DNA from: SM1-50 sp964467345
Lineage (GTDB): Archaea > Thermoplasmatota > E2 > DHVEG-1
Reading direction: 5' to 3'
NCBI GenBank assembly: GCA_964467345.1
Contig: CAYXPY010000002.1
Span: 1-64,000 of the forward strand
Length of the DNA stretch: 64,000 nt
Position numbers and translations under genes: made by a program. Shown piece after piece: positions 55,771-64,000 of this stretch. Numbering within the stretch: position 1 is the first letter of the stretch; every line of letters begins with the position of its first letter. Below the pieces are notes generated by a model. It had not been told where the DNA came from. It worked only from the letters and a program-made list of their open reading frames with translations, and ran no database searches.

Positions 55771-56709
55771 CTATTCACGGACTATCAACGTTCCTGTTTT
55801 TCCTTGGAGTGCCTCCCAGCCTTGTTCAATATTTGAGATAATAACTCGTTCACCACCATATTCCAGGAATCGGAGAGCAGCAAGGATCTTCGGCCCCATA
55901 TTTCCCGGGGGGAAATGGCCAGAGAGATAATACTCCTTTAATTCGTTATACGTGACCTTGTCTAACCGTTGTTGTTGAGGTGTATTATAATGAAGGAAGA
56001 CCTTTTCAACATCAGTAAGAATCAACAACACCTGTGCCCCCACTGCTTCGGCGAGTCGCTCAGCAGCCAAATCCTTATCGACGACTGCCTCTAAACCATC
56101 AAGCCCCCAACCTTCCTTTTCGATAACAGGCATGCCTCCACCACCAGAGGCAATCACGATGATATCGTCATCAAGCATTTTACGTATGATCTCCCCTTCG
56201 ACGATTCGCAGGGGATCTGGAGAGGGAACGACCATACGCCATCCTCGTGGCTGCTTGGTCATATGATAGCCCAGTTTGAGCATTTCAAATGATTCCTCTT
56301 CTGAATAATACGGTCCGATTGGTTTCGTCGGGTTTGCCAGGGAAGGATCATTGGGATCTACAATGACCTGGGTGATCAGCGCGATCACTGCTTTATCAAT
56401 CTGTTCTCGTTTCAACGCATTTAACAGACACTGCTGGACCATGTATCCGATCAATCCTTCGCTTTCTGCGACACAAATCCCTAGGGGCATCTCTGGAGTG
56501 ATATCCTTTGCTTTTTGATTTTGAAGAACAAGAGCCCCCACCTGAGGACCGTTACCATGGGTGATGACGACATCCCAGCCGTCTTGAATCATTCTCACAA
56601 TAGAACGACAACTCTCTCGAGTGTTTGCAAATTGTTCATAAATAGTACCTTTTTGCCCTTTTTTGATTAAAGCGTTTCCACCAAGAGCAATAACTGCACG
56701 TTTTTTCAT
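55771..56709 (-). CDS. arcC: Carbamate kinase
   Basis: A 312-residue amino-acid-kinase-fold enzyme making ATP from carbamoyl phosphate and ADP, or the reverse. Signatures are ALGGNALIKKGQKGT, ITHGNGPQVGAL, VASGGGGMPV, DKDLAAERLA and GNMGPKI. In fermenting cells it yields ATP from arginine, agmatine, purine or allantoin breakdown. No arginine deiminase or transcarbamylase gene is nearby, so the source of carbamoyl phosphate is unknown. Divergent from pcm. Confidence 0.95.
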   Translation of the reverse strand: MKKRAVIALGGNALIKKGQKGTIYEQFANTRESCRSIVRMIQDGWDVVITHGNGPQVGALVLQNQKAKDITPEMPLGICVAESEGLIGYMVQQCLLNALKREQIDKAVIALITQVIVDPNDPSLANPTKPIGPYYSEEESFEMLKLGYHMTKQPRGWRMVVPSPDPLRIVEGEIIRKMLDDDIIVIASGGGGMPVIEKEGWGLDGLEAVVDKDLAAERLAEAVGAQVLLILTDVEKVFLHYNTPQQQRLDKVTYNELKEYYLSGHFPPGNMGPKILAALRFLEYGGERVIISNIEQGWEALQGKTGTLIVRE

Positions 56710-56796
56710 GAGAGACTGCTAAGAATAGAGTCTTGGTATAAAAATAAGATGGTACAAGAGGATATATACACCAAACAATTTTCCAAATAATGATCT

Positions 56797-57435
56797 ATGT
56801 CTGCACAGGAAAGGCAACGATTAGTCTCACATCTACTGAGCCAGGGCTATATCAAAACAGATGCTGTAAAAGAAGGGTTCCTGGCCATACCAAGAGAGGA
56901 GTTTGTCCCAGCGTCGTTAAAACAATATGCCTATGTTGACACACCCCTTGATATTGGTAATGGTCAGACGATATCCGCGCCGCATATGGTTGCGATTATG
57001 TGCGAAGCATTGGACATCAAAAAAGGATTGAAGGTTTTAGAAATAGGTTCCGGGTCTGGCTATCATGCTGCGATCGTCTCGCAGCTTGTCGGTGAGGAGG
57101 GAATGGTCTATACCATCGAGCGATTCGAATCATTGGCACATCAAGCAAAAGAGAACCTTCGGAAGACTGGATGCAGAAACGTTGTTGTAGAGATTGGAGA
57201 TGGTTCCTGTGGTCTGCCTACCTATCAACCCTATGACCGGATCTATGTCACCTGCGCAGCACCCTTTGTTCCTCAACCGTTACTAGACCAGCTTAAGGAC
57301 CCAGGAAAACTGCTCGTCCCTGTCGGTGATTTGTATTGCGAATTAACCCTGATTGAAAAACACCAAGGAAAAACGACCCTGCATCAGCTGGGAGGATGTG
57401 TATTCGTCCCCCTGGTCGGAAAACATGGGCATTAA
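56797..57435 (+). CDS. pcm: Protein-L-isoaspartate O-methyltransferase
   Basis: Repairs isoaspartyl residues in aged proteins by SAM-dependent methylation. The 212-residue protein has the N-terminal REEFVP motif, the ISAPHMVA signature, the SAM loop VLEIGSGSGYHAA and the late VTCAAPFVPQPLLDQL. It converges on the adenosine-specific kinase gene with one base between stop codons, and a TATA-like GATATATAC lies upstream at about 56759-56767. Confidence 0.95.
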   Translation: MSAQERQRLVSHLLSQGYIKTDAVKEGFLAIPREEFVPASLKQYAYVDTPLDIGNGQTISAPHMVAIMCEALDIKKGLKVLEIGSGSGYHAAIVSQLVGEEGMVYTIERFESLAHQAKENLRKTGCRNVVVEIGDGSCGLPTYQPYDRIYVTCAAPFVPQPLLDQLKDPGKLLVPVGDLYCELTLIEKHQGKTTLHQLGGCVFVPLVGKHGH

Positions 57436-57436
57436 C

Positions 57437-57940
57437 TCAGAGCTTATAGCCTATTTGACGTAAAAAGTTCTTCCGCCAGCTCAGTTCCTCTGCATCCTCA
57501 GTACCCTTTGGGATAACTCCGTCAATGACCCCAAGGATGCCTCGGCCGGTTTCATTGCCTTGTTTTGCCTCTGCGACAATCACTTTTGTCTGGTTTGCCG
57601 TTGCACAAAATATGGAGCATACCTCAGGAATATTTTTTATGGTGTTCAACACGTTGAGCGGAAAGCAATCCTTCATAAAAATAATAAAGGAATGCCCGGC
57701 ACCGATAGCCTCTGCGTTTTTCTCAGCGAGTTTTTTAAGAGCGCCATCGTTTCCTTCACTTCTGATTTTACAGGCACCGCTCGCCTCACAGAACGCAATG
57801 CCGAATTTTCCATTCGCTGTGACGTTCTTCATCGCCTCGTAGAGATCCTCAACCGTTTTTATGAAATGGGTTTGCCCTAAAATGAAATTCATGTCATCCG
57901 GCTTTTCGATTTCGACCATCGTGATTTTCATTTCTTCCAT
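57437..57940 (-). CDS. Adenosine-specific kinase family protein (DUF355)
   Basis: A 167-residue protein of the small archaeal/bacterial family represented by PAE2307, annotated adenosine-specific kinase. Matches include NFILGQTHFIKTVEDLYEA, FGIAFCEASGACKIR, GHSFIIFMKDCFPLNVLN, EVCSIFCATANQ and the terminal RGILGVIDG. Activity was inferred for the family from a structure with bound nucleotide. The gene stands alone; its own promoter must lie in the A/T-rich stretch up to 58040. Confidence 0.88.
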   Translation of the reverse strand: MEEMKITMVEIEKPDDMNFILGQTHFIKTVEDLYEAMKNVTANGKFGIAFCEASGACKIRSEGNDGALKKLAEKNAEAIGAGHSFIIFMKDCFPLNVLNTIKNIPEVCSIFCATANQTKVIVAEAKQGNETGRGILGVIDGVIPKGTEDAEELSWRKNFLRQIGYKL

Positions 57941-58040
57941 TCACAACTCCCCTTTTACTTAAAAAAAAGAAAGGAACATGAGTATATAAGTATACATCTT
58001 TGCTGAAAGATAATCCATGAGAACACCATCCAAAGATGAA

Positions 58041-58093
58041 AGAAAAAAAAGAAAAAAAAAGCAAATCAATCTCTTTTCAAAGAGAGGATTTGC
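58041..58093 (-). terminator. Strong hairpin plus U-run after the first PKD gene
   Basis: On the minus strand a long hairpin (58061-58093: outer arms GCAAATC/GATTTGC, inner arms CTCTTT/AAAGAG) is followed by two runs of T (58041-58060). It starts 28 bases after the stop codon of the PKD gene at 58121 and is the best bacterial-style terminator in the window. Confidence 0.6.
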
Positions 58094-58120
58094 ATCAGAG
58101 GAATATGACGTTCGGGTTCT

Positions 58121-59185
58121 TTAGATCGTTTGTATGCCCAGGAGTTGTTTTATGATGACGAACTTCCATTCATAATAAATGACATACATCCGTGATGCTT
58201 TGTCGATCAAACGGCCATTGGAATCATATGCATAGGCGGTTGTCTCATAGAGACCATCGGACAGGATAAAGAATCCCTCGAAGAAGTTCCCGGTGCTGTT
58301 TGTATAGTTTGCATTCCATTTTTGGTCCTCTAAAAACCGGTTCTTCATCTCAAAGATAACAGTATCGACCGCTTCTGAGCCTGTTGCATCAACAGTCATT
58401 CCACCGGTTGTGATGATAAGAGACATCCCCAGCAGGTCAAGTGAATAGATATATCCATAGGTTTTGGTGAAAGTGAAGAACCTGAAATACAGATACCCGG
58501 GTTTACAGTTATCCAGTTGGAGTTGAGCCGCTATAGTGATCTGATAGAGTGTAGACCAGCCGCTTATTTTTTCCTGCCCGTCCTTTGCTCGTACCTTGAT
58601 GTCATAGGTGCCATTCTGTGCCCATTGATAGGTGGCTGTTGCATGGTCACCAAACCCATAGGGGCCGAGCCATTCACTGAGGTTTCCATCCCCCCAGTCC
58701 CATTGATAGAACACATCCTCTCCTTCAGGATCAGCAGCAACAGTCGAAAATTCCAAGGGAATGTCTCGTCCTGCGTTGGTGGGTCCATCCAGGACCACCG
58801 GTTTGAAGGGAGGCTGGTTTCCTGCCGTGGTGAAACTCCAAATCGGACCAGGTGTGGATTCCTGGAGGTCGTTATGAGCGACAATCTGCCAGTAGTAGGT
58901 GGTGTTTAACATAAGACGGTCAGGTTCATAGAGTGGTTCTGATTGATTTGTTATGATAAGTGGTGGCGGGCTTTCCGTCCCAAAATAGATATCGTAGGTG
59001 AGATTCTCTTCACCACCGGTCCATTCCATGTCAACAAAAACAGTGACCCCGCTTGATCCGGGGAAGGGCACCGGCTGGCTTGGTTCTGCAGGTGGTTGAG
59101 CAGAAACATTAGGAACACCAAGAGCTGAGAATGTAGTCAACAGCATTCCAACACATATGGCAATGTGTATATATTTTTTCATCAT
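58121..59185 (-). CDS. Secreted fibronectin III/PKD surface protein
   Basis: A 354-residue protein with a signal peptide (MMKKYIHIAICVGMLLTTFSA), a fibronectin-III-like domain (about 35-120, with LNTTYYWQIVAHND), a PKD domain (about 125-215, with YQWDWGDGNLSEW and GTYDIKVRAKD) and a C-terminal beta-rich domain of about 130 residues (KPGYLYFRFFTF). That last domain recurs in the next gene and, less closely, in the 867-residue protein near the window start. Probably cell-surface or extracellular; no enzymatic motif. Confidence 0.8.
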   Translation of the reverse strand: MMKKYIHIAICVGMLLTTFSALGVPNVSAQPPAEPSQPVPFPGSSGVTVFVDMEWTGGEENLTYDIYFGTESPPPLIITNQSEPLYEPDRLMLNTTYYWQIVAHNDLQESTPGPIWSFTTAGNQPPFKPVVLDGPTNAGRDIPLEFSTVAADPEGEDVFYQWDWGDGNLSEWLGPYGFGDHATATYQWAQNGTYDIKVRAKDGQEKISGWSTLYQITIAAQLQLDNCKPGYLYFRFFTFTKTYGYIYSLDLLGMSLIITTGGMTVDATGSEAVDTVIFEMKNRFLEDQKWNANYTNSTGNFFEGFFILSDGLYETTAYAYDSNGRLIDKASRMYVIYYEWKFVIIKQLLGIQTI

Positions 59186-59322
59186 TCAATCCCTCTTTTT
59201 TTCATCTCCAATTTTTTTTTTTTTTTATCCTTGTTTATTATCAAGGATCTTTATCCTTATTAATTTTTTGGGGTTAATCCTATGCGGTATTAGGTAATTG
59301 TACGAGAGGAGAGTGTAGTGAA

Positions 59323-60433
59323 CTAGTTGCGTACCCTCAGATTAGCTGTTCGGGTCCGTAGGTTATGGAGGTATGTTGGCCCTGGTCCTGTTGCATATCG
59401 ACCGATGCGAATGAAAAAGACAGTGAAGAGACTGTAATGGTCAATGAGAGATCCATTCTGATCATACGCAGTGATGTTAAGGATGTATATCCCGCGGGTG
59501 ATGTTCATAACGCAACTAAAACCATCAGATGCGTCATCATCGATTATTTCCATCGTCTCCACTTGCATTTGATTCTCAGCTTGGAACCTGACCGAAGCAA
59601 CATACTCTGTGGCAAATGCCTTCAGTTCTAATGGATGACTGGTAAGAATGAGGACGACACTGAGTTGTTTTAAGAAATCTGAGAAGATAAACGATCTATT
59701 AAATGAAAAGAGTTTGAAGTAGATATGACCAAGCTGCACATTTGAAAAGTTGATATGTTCTTTAATAGAAATTGGATGAACCGCTGACCAGTTGCTTTCG
59801 CTTCCCCCTTCATCCTGTGCTTTGATTCGAATGTTATACTCACCATCACTTGCCCATGAATAGGTAATGGTCATCGGCTGACTGGAGTTAAAAGGACCGA
59901 TCCAATCGGTGATGTTCCCATCGTCCCAGTCCCATTTGTAATAGATTGATTCGCCCTCCGGGTCAGTGGCATTGGCGGTAAAGGTGAAGGAAATTCCATT
60001 TCCACCAATGGAGGGTCCTTGAATCTGAAGGTTTCCTGGAGGGAAGTTCATGTGGTTGTTTATGGAGAAGAAAGTATCAGAGGTATCAGAACCCGTGTTG
60101 TTTGCTTCATCTGTTGCACTGACTCGTATCAGATACTGATCACCATCAGNNNNNNNNNNNNNNNNNNNNNNNNNNNNNNNNNNNNNNNNNNNNNNNNNNN
60201 NNNNNNNNNNNNNNNNNNNNNNNNNNNNNNNNNNNNNNNNNNNNNNNNNAATCTATCGTCTCGTCATCGGAGGCAGACCACTGGATACCGATTTGACCAG
60301 CAACACTCTCCTCGCCATTTGGATATATCACATTTACGACAGGCGGGTTGTCGTCTGCAATGACTAATGTTACTGGTGTCAAAAAAGCCAAAGTTATGCA
60401 AATGACCAAACCAATCTTTGTTGTTTTACGCAT
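59323..60433 (-). CDS. Secreted Ig/PKD surface protein, interrupted by an assembly gap
   Basis: One gene split by a 100-N gap. The N-terminal part (to 60250) starts MRKTTKIGLVICITLAF as a signal peptide and enters an Ig-like domain (VVNVIYPNGEESVAGQ). After the gap the same strand reads DGDQYLIRVSATDEANNTGS, a PKD domain (YYKWDWDDGNITDW) and a C-terminal domain (LGHIYFKLFSFNRSF) homologous to that of the preceding gene. The ATG at 60433 is preferred over 60454 because the signal peptide starts there. The exact length is unknown. Paralogous to the upstream-numbered PKD gene. Confidence 0.78.
60150..60249. other. Assembly gap (100 N) in the second PKD gene
   Basis: Exactly 100 N. It lies in a repeat-like surface protein region, so collapsed tandem domains are possible. 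Confidence 0.99.
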
Positions 60434-60600
60434 AGGATTTCCCCCATAACACAATAAATATAGATACGTCTCATTACTAATAAAACTTTCTATTTATTTT
60501 TTCTGACGAATAGATTTCGTCTTCCAAGACCATATCTTGTATTTAAAGCATCCAAATAAAGAGAGCGGTGTTACTTATGAAGAGAAGAATGAGGAGACAT

Positions 60601-61860
60601 TTAGTCTTTTAATGTTAAAAACGTTGTCGTTCCTTGGGGGACTACAAGGACACGAGAGCTGTTCCCAAGAATTGCGAAGGCTTGAGACAGGGCATTATTC
60701 GGAGTTGTTTCTTTCTTAAAAGAAAAAAGCCCTTCGACCTCCGAGGTTTCCATTTTTGATACAAAAATAACAGGGTGATTCTCAACAGCTCTTCTATGGT
60801 AGTATGCTTTATGGGCACCGATGATGAAATTCTCATCCAATGCGTGTTGGATTTGCTGCGATGTTTGATATCGTTGTAACCAGTCGATATAGAGTTGGCT
60901 GCCATGTCCTTCAGGGCATTCAGCGACAAGCACAATAACTCCTTTTGGTTTAATAACCTGACATGCAGTGTGAAGTGCTTTCATCGCTTGATATAAATTG
61001 ATATCGTGAGGATGTCCGTTTGCAGCGGTGATGACAATATCTGGTTGGGCTGAGATCTCCTTTCGGTACATGGCATCGACGAGTTTTACTCCCGCATCCA
61101 TGACCAGTTCTGGTTCTCCTGCCCAGGCTCCGACGATTTTATGCTGCGAATTTTGAACCACGCTCAGTGCGAAGTCACATCCGGCAAGATGCATCGCCTC
61201 GTTCATCTCCTGATGGATAGGGTTTTCTTTCAACACACCCATACAAGAGTGTTCCTCAAAAAGCAGGCTGTGGTTCCGCTGAATCGTTGCTTTCGAAGAT
61301 ATCCCTGGGAGAATGCTTTTGCGTGTTCCCCCATACCCGGCAAAATAATGATATTCAATATCGCCGAGTAGGATCTTAAAATCAGCATCAATGAATTCCT
61401 TGAGAACCTGGATATCGTTGCCTCGCTTGCTTCTGCCGATTGTCACATGTTGCCCATTCACTGCATCGTTTGAAGTAATCATGTAATTTCGGAAAATTTT
61501 ATCCCCAACGAGTTCCTTTATCACCTCTGCAGAGGGAGGAGTATGCGTCCCAGTCGCAATGATGATGATGATATCCAAATCATTCACACCCGCATCTTTC
61601 AGCTCTTCAAGGACTGGTGATAACAACAATTGTGTTGGACACGGTCGTGTATAATCATCAATGACAATCGCAACGGTATCACCTGGACCGATCATCTTGG
61701 AAAGTGGATCAGTCCCAAGAGGGTTACCCAAAGCCTCTCGTATCATCAGTTCTGGTTGTTGAGGCGGTATATATTCGTTTGGCGTAACAACTTCTAGAAG
61801 ATTTGAATCAGGAACATCAAGAGGCAATGTCCCCTTTCCATATGGCAACTCAATATGCAT
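60601..61860 (-). CDS. LarA-family (DUF2088) nickel-pincer-type racemase/epimerase
   Basis: A 419-residue protein with the LarA ligand pattern: DDYTRP (Arg72), ATGTHTPPS (His106), and YHYFAGYGGTRKSILPG (His171, Lys181). These match the His108, His174 and Lys184 of the Lactobacillus lactate racemase, where Lys184 carries the nickel-pincer cofactor. LarA homologues also racemise or epimerise other alpha-hydroxyacids. The cofactor genes larB, larC and larE are not in the window. It is 14 bases downstream of the L24e gene on the same strand, so it may ride on the ribosomal transcript. Confidence 0.88.
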   Translation of the reverse strand: MHIELPYGKGTLPLDVPDSNLLEVVTPNEYIPPQQPELMIREALGNPLGTDPLSKMIGPGDTVAIVIDDYTRPCPTQLLLSPVLEELKDAGVNDLDIIIIIATGTHTPPSAEVIKELVGDKIFRNYMITSNDAVNGQHVTIGRSKRGNDIQVLKEFIDADFKILLGDIEYHYFAGYGGTRKSILPGISSKATIQRNHSLLFEEHSCMGVLKENPIHQEMNEAMHLAGCDFALSVVQNSQHKIVGAWAGEPELVMDAGVKLVDAMYRKEISAQPDIVITAANGHPHDINLYQAMKALHTACQVIKPKGVIVLVAECPEGHGSQLYIDWLQRYQTSQQIQHALDENFIIGAHKAYYHRRAVENHPVIFVSKMETSEVEGLFSFKKETTPNNALSQAFAILGNSSRVLVVPQGTTTFLTLKD

Positions 61861-61874
61861 TTTTTTCTATCCAC

Positions 61875-62060
61875 TTAAGATTTTTTTGAGTAGCTTTTTG
61901 TCCATCGTACCCTACGTGGGATACGACCCAGATCCAACATGTTTTTCTGGCATTTCATTTTACAAAAATGAAGAACAGTACCGTCCTTTTTCACAAACAA
62001 TTTTCCAGTTCCAGGTTCGATATCAGTCCCACAGAATGAACACGTTCTCTTTTCGACCAT
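61875..62060 (-). CDS. rpl24e: Ribosomal protein L24e
   Basis: A 61-residue large-subunit protein with a zinc ribbon (Cys7, Cys10, Cys33, Cys37; CSFCGTDIEPGTG and CKMKC). The open frame continues upstream, but the ATG at 62060 (MVEKRTCSFCG) matches the family start. It follows S28e by 13 bases. Confidence 0.95.
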   Translation of the reverse strand: MVEKRTCSFCGTDIEPGTGKLFVKKDGTVLHFCKMKCQKNMLDLGRIPRRVRWTKSYSKKS

Positions 62061-62073
62061 GCATGTCTCCCTC

Positions 62074-62286
62074 TTATCGTGGTCCACCAAGTTTCTTTGC
62101 TTCTCGTTGGGTCTCACTTAACATAAGAATATCACCCAATCGAACCGGCCCCATGACATTACGTGTGATGATTTTCCCTTTATCTCTCCCATCTAAGACA
62201 CGAACTTTGACTTGAGATGCTTCACCAGCCATCCCGGTCCGTTCGATGACCTCAACGACTTCACATGGGGTTCCTTCGATGACCAT
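62074..62286 (-). CDS. rps28e: Ribosomal protein S28e
   Basis: A 70-residue small-subunit OB-fold protein. It has GTPCEVVEVIERTGMAGEA, KVRVLDGRDKGKIITRNVMGPVR split between those motifs, and the closing EAKKLGGPR, all family signatures. It lies 4 bases after L7Ae and before L24e, the usual archaeal order; ndk and infB, which often follow, are absent. Confidence 0.97.
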   Translation of the reverse strand: MVIEGTPCEVVEVIERTGMAGEASQVKVRVLDGRDKGKIITRNVMGPVRLGDILMLSETQREAKKLGGPR

Positions 62287-62290
62287 ATTC

Positions 62291-62662
62291 TTAACCCTGC
62301 TTCTTTACTGATTCAAGTTTTTTAATGAGATTTTCTACAAGATCTTTCTCTCGCCCGGGATTGACAATCGCTATTGCGCTTGTTGGTATTCCAAGCCCAG
62401 CGGCGTTCCCAAGTTCCTCTTTGCTGGGAACATAGGTATAGGGAACGTTCTTTTCTTCGCAGAGAATCGGCATATGCGCAAGAATCTCTTCAGGGGTGAC
62501 GTCTTCAGCCATAATGACTATCTTTGCTTGGCCACGTTCGACATACTTTGTTGCCTCATTTGCCCCTTTTCCGAGCTTTCCTCCATCTCGAGCCTTTTCT
62601 ATCAATTCATAGGCTAAATCTTGCAGTTCTTTTGATGTTTGAAATCGTACATACATCGCCAT
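62291..62662 (-). CDS. rpl7ae: Ribosomal protein L7Ae
   Basis: A 123-residue kink-turn RNA-binding protein, part of the 50S subunit and of archaeal box C/D, H/ACA and RNase P particles. The GKLGKGANEATKYVERGQA motif and VIMAEDVTPEEILAHMP are diagnostic. It is the first gene of the L7Ae - S28e - L24e operon. Regulation by L7Ae binding to a k-turn in its own leader is known in archaea but was not seen here. Confidence 0.97.
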   Translation of the reverse strand: MAMYVRFQTSKELQDLAYELIEKARDGGKLGKGANEATKYVERGQAKIVIMAEDVTPEEILAHMPILCEEKNVPYTYVPSKEELGNAAGLGIPTSAIAIVNPGREKDLVENLIKKLESVKKQG

Positions 62663-62751
62663 GTTTTTTTAGCCTCCTTTCAGAGCTTTCATCGATTCCA
62701 TTCCTGAGGAAATGGTAAGGTGGGAATGTAGCCCCCATATAAAAACCTTTT

Positions 62752-63873
62752 TCACAGAGCCGGCACTGGAGTTCGTTCTACCTCAAGTCTATCTGCAGTT
62801 GGATATTCCTCGATAATGTAACAGCGGTACCCTTGTCTGCTGAGTCGTGGTCCGATTTTCTCTAACACCCACGCAGCTATCTCGACACGCTCTTTCTCGA
62901 AATCAAGACGGAATAGATGCGAGGGAATCGTATTGTTTTTCTGTAACAAACTCAGAAGTGATGCTAATGAATGATCCGAAGGATAAATAATACCTTTGAG
63001 AAGTGTCCCGTCTTTGGTAATAACATCGTAGGGTGTCGCGATGTTCTGTGCGCGACGTATGAGACGATTCTTCAGTTGAACACCGTCTTTAAAGGAAACA
63101 GAACAGTAATGGACCCCGATTGTTAGATTTTCTTTTTGTATCTTTGTAAGGATTTTGGTGGCGGTTTCTTGACTTCCTTTCACAGCAGCGGATATTGAAT
63201 TTTTCACGTTGTATCCTTGCGTAAGAAAGGCGTTACAGTTCCGCTCTGAAAATTCAAGTTCATTGAGGTTGACCCATTCCACACCCTGGTCATCTGCCCA
63301 TGAAATGAGAGAAATGATGTCTTTTTCTTTTTTTGGTAACACAGGAATTTCAATGGCAACATCAGCGGATGAATCTGTCAAACGTTGTATCGTTTTTTTT
63401 ATCGGGCTTTTCTCCATGTTCTGCCAGGTGTGTGGGAGTGGATGAAATCTGATTTCGTCAAGACCCGCCGCACAAAGGTCTTCAAGATACGCTGCATTTT
63501 TCAGCGCCGAGGTATACAGGTGAATGTGAAACGATTCCCCGAAAGTGTTTTTCAACAAGGTGATATAGGTTTGTACCCGTTGCCAGACAACAAGAGGATC
63601 CCCACCGGTAATCCCAGCTCCGGTCGCATCGATGAGTTCAGCTTCGCGGATCAGTTTTTCTGTATCCTGTTGGTTTTCTAACTCCCATTCATCAGCAAAG
63701 ATTCTATCAGTACCACCTTTTTGAAAGCTAAGCGGGCAGTAGAAGCATTTCGTCGAACATAGCCCGGTGACGAGAACGACCATTTTTTCTCCTTTCGCAC
63801 ACATGCGGCAGGCTGGCGAGAGTGGTGCGATGTAGGAGCTGTCATGCAACCAGGGAGTAATCTTCTTCGTCAT
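62752..63873 (-). CDS. Radical SAM protein (PflA-like archaeal family)
   Basis: A 373-residue protein with the radical SAM cluster motif CSTKCFYC (Cys39, Cys43, Cys46) preceded by a CRMC pair (Cys22, Cys25), and the glycine-rich GAGITGGDPL SAM motif. The barrel continues to about residue 250. A later region (about 265-373, KNRLIRRAQNIATPY) is of unknown fold. Its arrangement resembles archaeal proteins annotated as pyruvate-formate-lyase-activating homologues, but the substrate is unknown. Transcribed alone ahead of the ribosomal cluster. Confidence 0.82.
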   Translation of the reverse strand: MTKKITPWLHDSSYIAPLSPACRMCAKGEKMVVLVTGLCSTKCFYCPLSFQKGGTDRIFADEWELENQQDTEKLIREAELIDATGAGITGGDPLVVWQRVQTYITLLKNTFGESFHIHLYTSALKNAAYLEDLCAAGLDEIRFHPLPHTWQNMEKSPIKKTIQRLTDSSADVAIEIPVLPKKEKDIISLISWADDQGVEWVNLNELEFSERNCNAFLTQGYNVKNSISAAVKGSQETATKILTKIQKENLTIGVHYCSVSFKDGVQLKNRLIRRAQNIATPYDVITKDGTLLKGIIYPSDHSLASLLSLLQKNNTIPSHLFRLDFEKERVEIAAWVLEKIGPRLSRQGYRCYIIEEYPTADRLEVERTPVPAL

Positions 63874-64000
63874 CTCGCCCCCTATACTCCGGAGGTATTA
63901 AAAGCCGCATGATGGAAAGATGGAATATTTTCTGTGATGATTTCACTTGTTTTTTTGTTGTACAAGATTCTGTCGTGCGATCGCCACATATCCTGTATCG

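Noticed and set aside
59192..59226. Long T-runs as a terminator
   Set aside because: They are T-runs on the + strand, while the surrounding genes are read from the minus strand, where these are A-runs upstream of a start codon.
1..64000. CRISPR array, insertion sequences, integrases or phage genes
   Set aside because: No regularly spaced repeats, transposase motifs or terminal inverted repeats were found; the window looks like core chromosome.
63874..64000. A gene in the last 127 bases
   Set aside because: A short frame is open to the edge but shows no recognisable start signal or family motif, so it is left unannotated.

Overview
The window is a stretch of archaeal chromosome. Evidence for an archaeon: archaeal/eukaryal-type information genes (aIF1A, RIO1 kinase, two-KH rRNA assembly protein, L7Ae, S28e, L24e, Sm-like protein, SRP54, archaeal LeuRS and TIM, an MCM-like ATPase), a tetraether-lipid-synthase-like radical SAM enzyme, a geranylgeranyl-reductase-family protein, and A/T-rich TATA boxes about 25-35 bases before many start codons. 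The load of secreted gingipain-type (C25) peptidases next to amino-acid catabolism fits a protein-degrading heterotroph of the Thermoplasmata, possibly the sediment lineage MBG-D. That placement is inference. Three runs of exactly 100 N (11681-11780, 20949-21048, 60150-60249) are scaffold gaps, each interrupting one gene.

Layout. 1-3077: metG and purC. 3186-5789: a large secreted C25-like protein. 5801-7959: nadE overlapping an MCM-like ATPase. 8040-10280: the conserved translation operon aIF1A - RIO1 - KH plus an HD hydrolase. 10345-10695: a degenerate receiver protein. 10743-12415: a DUF35 protein and a thiolase homologue lacking the nucleophilic cysteine. 12525-15362: a secreted beta-helix protein. 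15461-26517: acyl-CoA metabolism, comprising a fused CoA-transferase, acyl-CoA dehydrogenase, acyl-CoA synthetase, geranylgeranyl-reductase-like flavoprotein, a split methylcrotonyl-CoA-carboxylase-like enzyme (three genes), a methylglutaconyl-CoA-hydratase-like protein and a second hydratase. 26577-29680: a CDF metal exporter and a C25 peptidase. 29821-32852: leuS and a zinc ribbon. 32854-37005: a membrane-anchored PQQ-type propeller. 37222-39901: glycerate kinase and SRP54. 40026-46128: a DUF3160 lipoprotein, a HAD phosphatase and tandem C25 peptidases. 46196-49787: Sm-like protein, a candidate structured RNA, then hutU and hutH converging. 49902-52909: an M28 peptidase and the Tes-like enzyme. 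53191-57940: rpe, tpiA, a DRG GTPase, carbamate kinase, pcm and adenosine-specific kinase. 58121-60433: two PKD surface proteins. 60601-63873: a LarA-like protein, the L24e-S28e-L7Ae cluster and a radical SAM protein.

How the genes fit together (inference): secreted C25 and M28 peptidases release peptides and amino acids; histidine enters through HutH/HutU and leucine carbon through the carboxylase/hydratase operon; CoA-transferase, acyl-CoA synthetase and carbamate kinase offer routes to or from ATP. The beta-helix, propeller and PKD proteins make up a cell-surface protein set.

The observations most worth following are: a histidine ammonia-lyase with Ala-Cys-Gly where the cofactor is normally made from Ala-Ser-Gly; the Cys-less thiolase plus DUF35 pair, resembling steroid side-chain aldolases rather than thiolases; a C25-like protein with two binding modules placed between its putative catalytic His and Cys; a receiver with Asn at the phosphorylation site; and two intergenic regions with elaborate inverted repeats (46450-46525 and 52991-53117).
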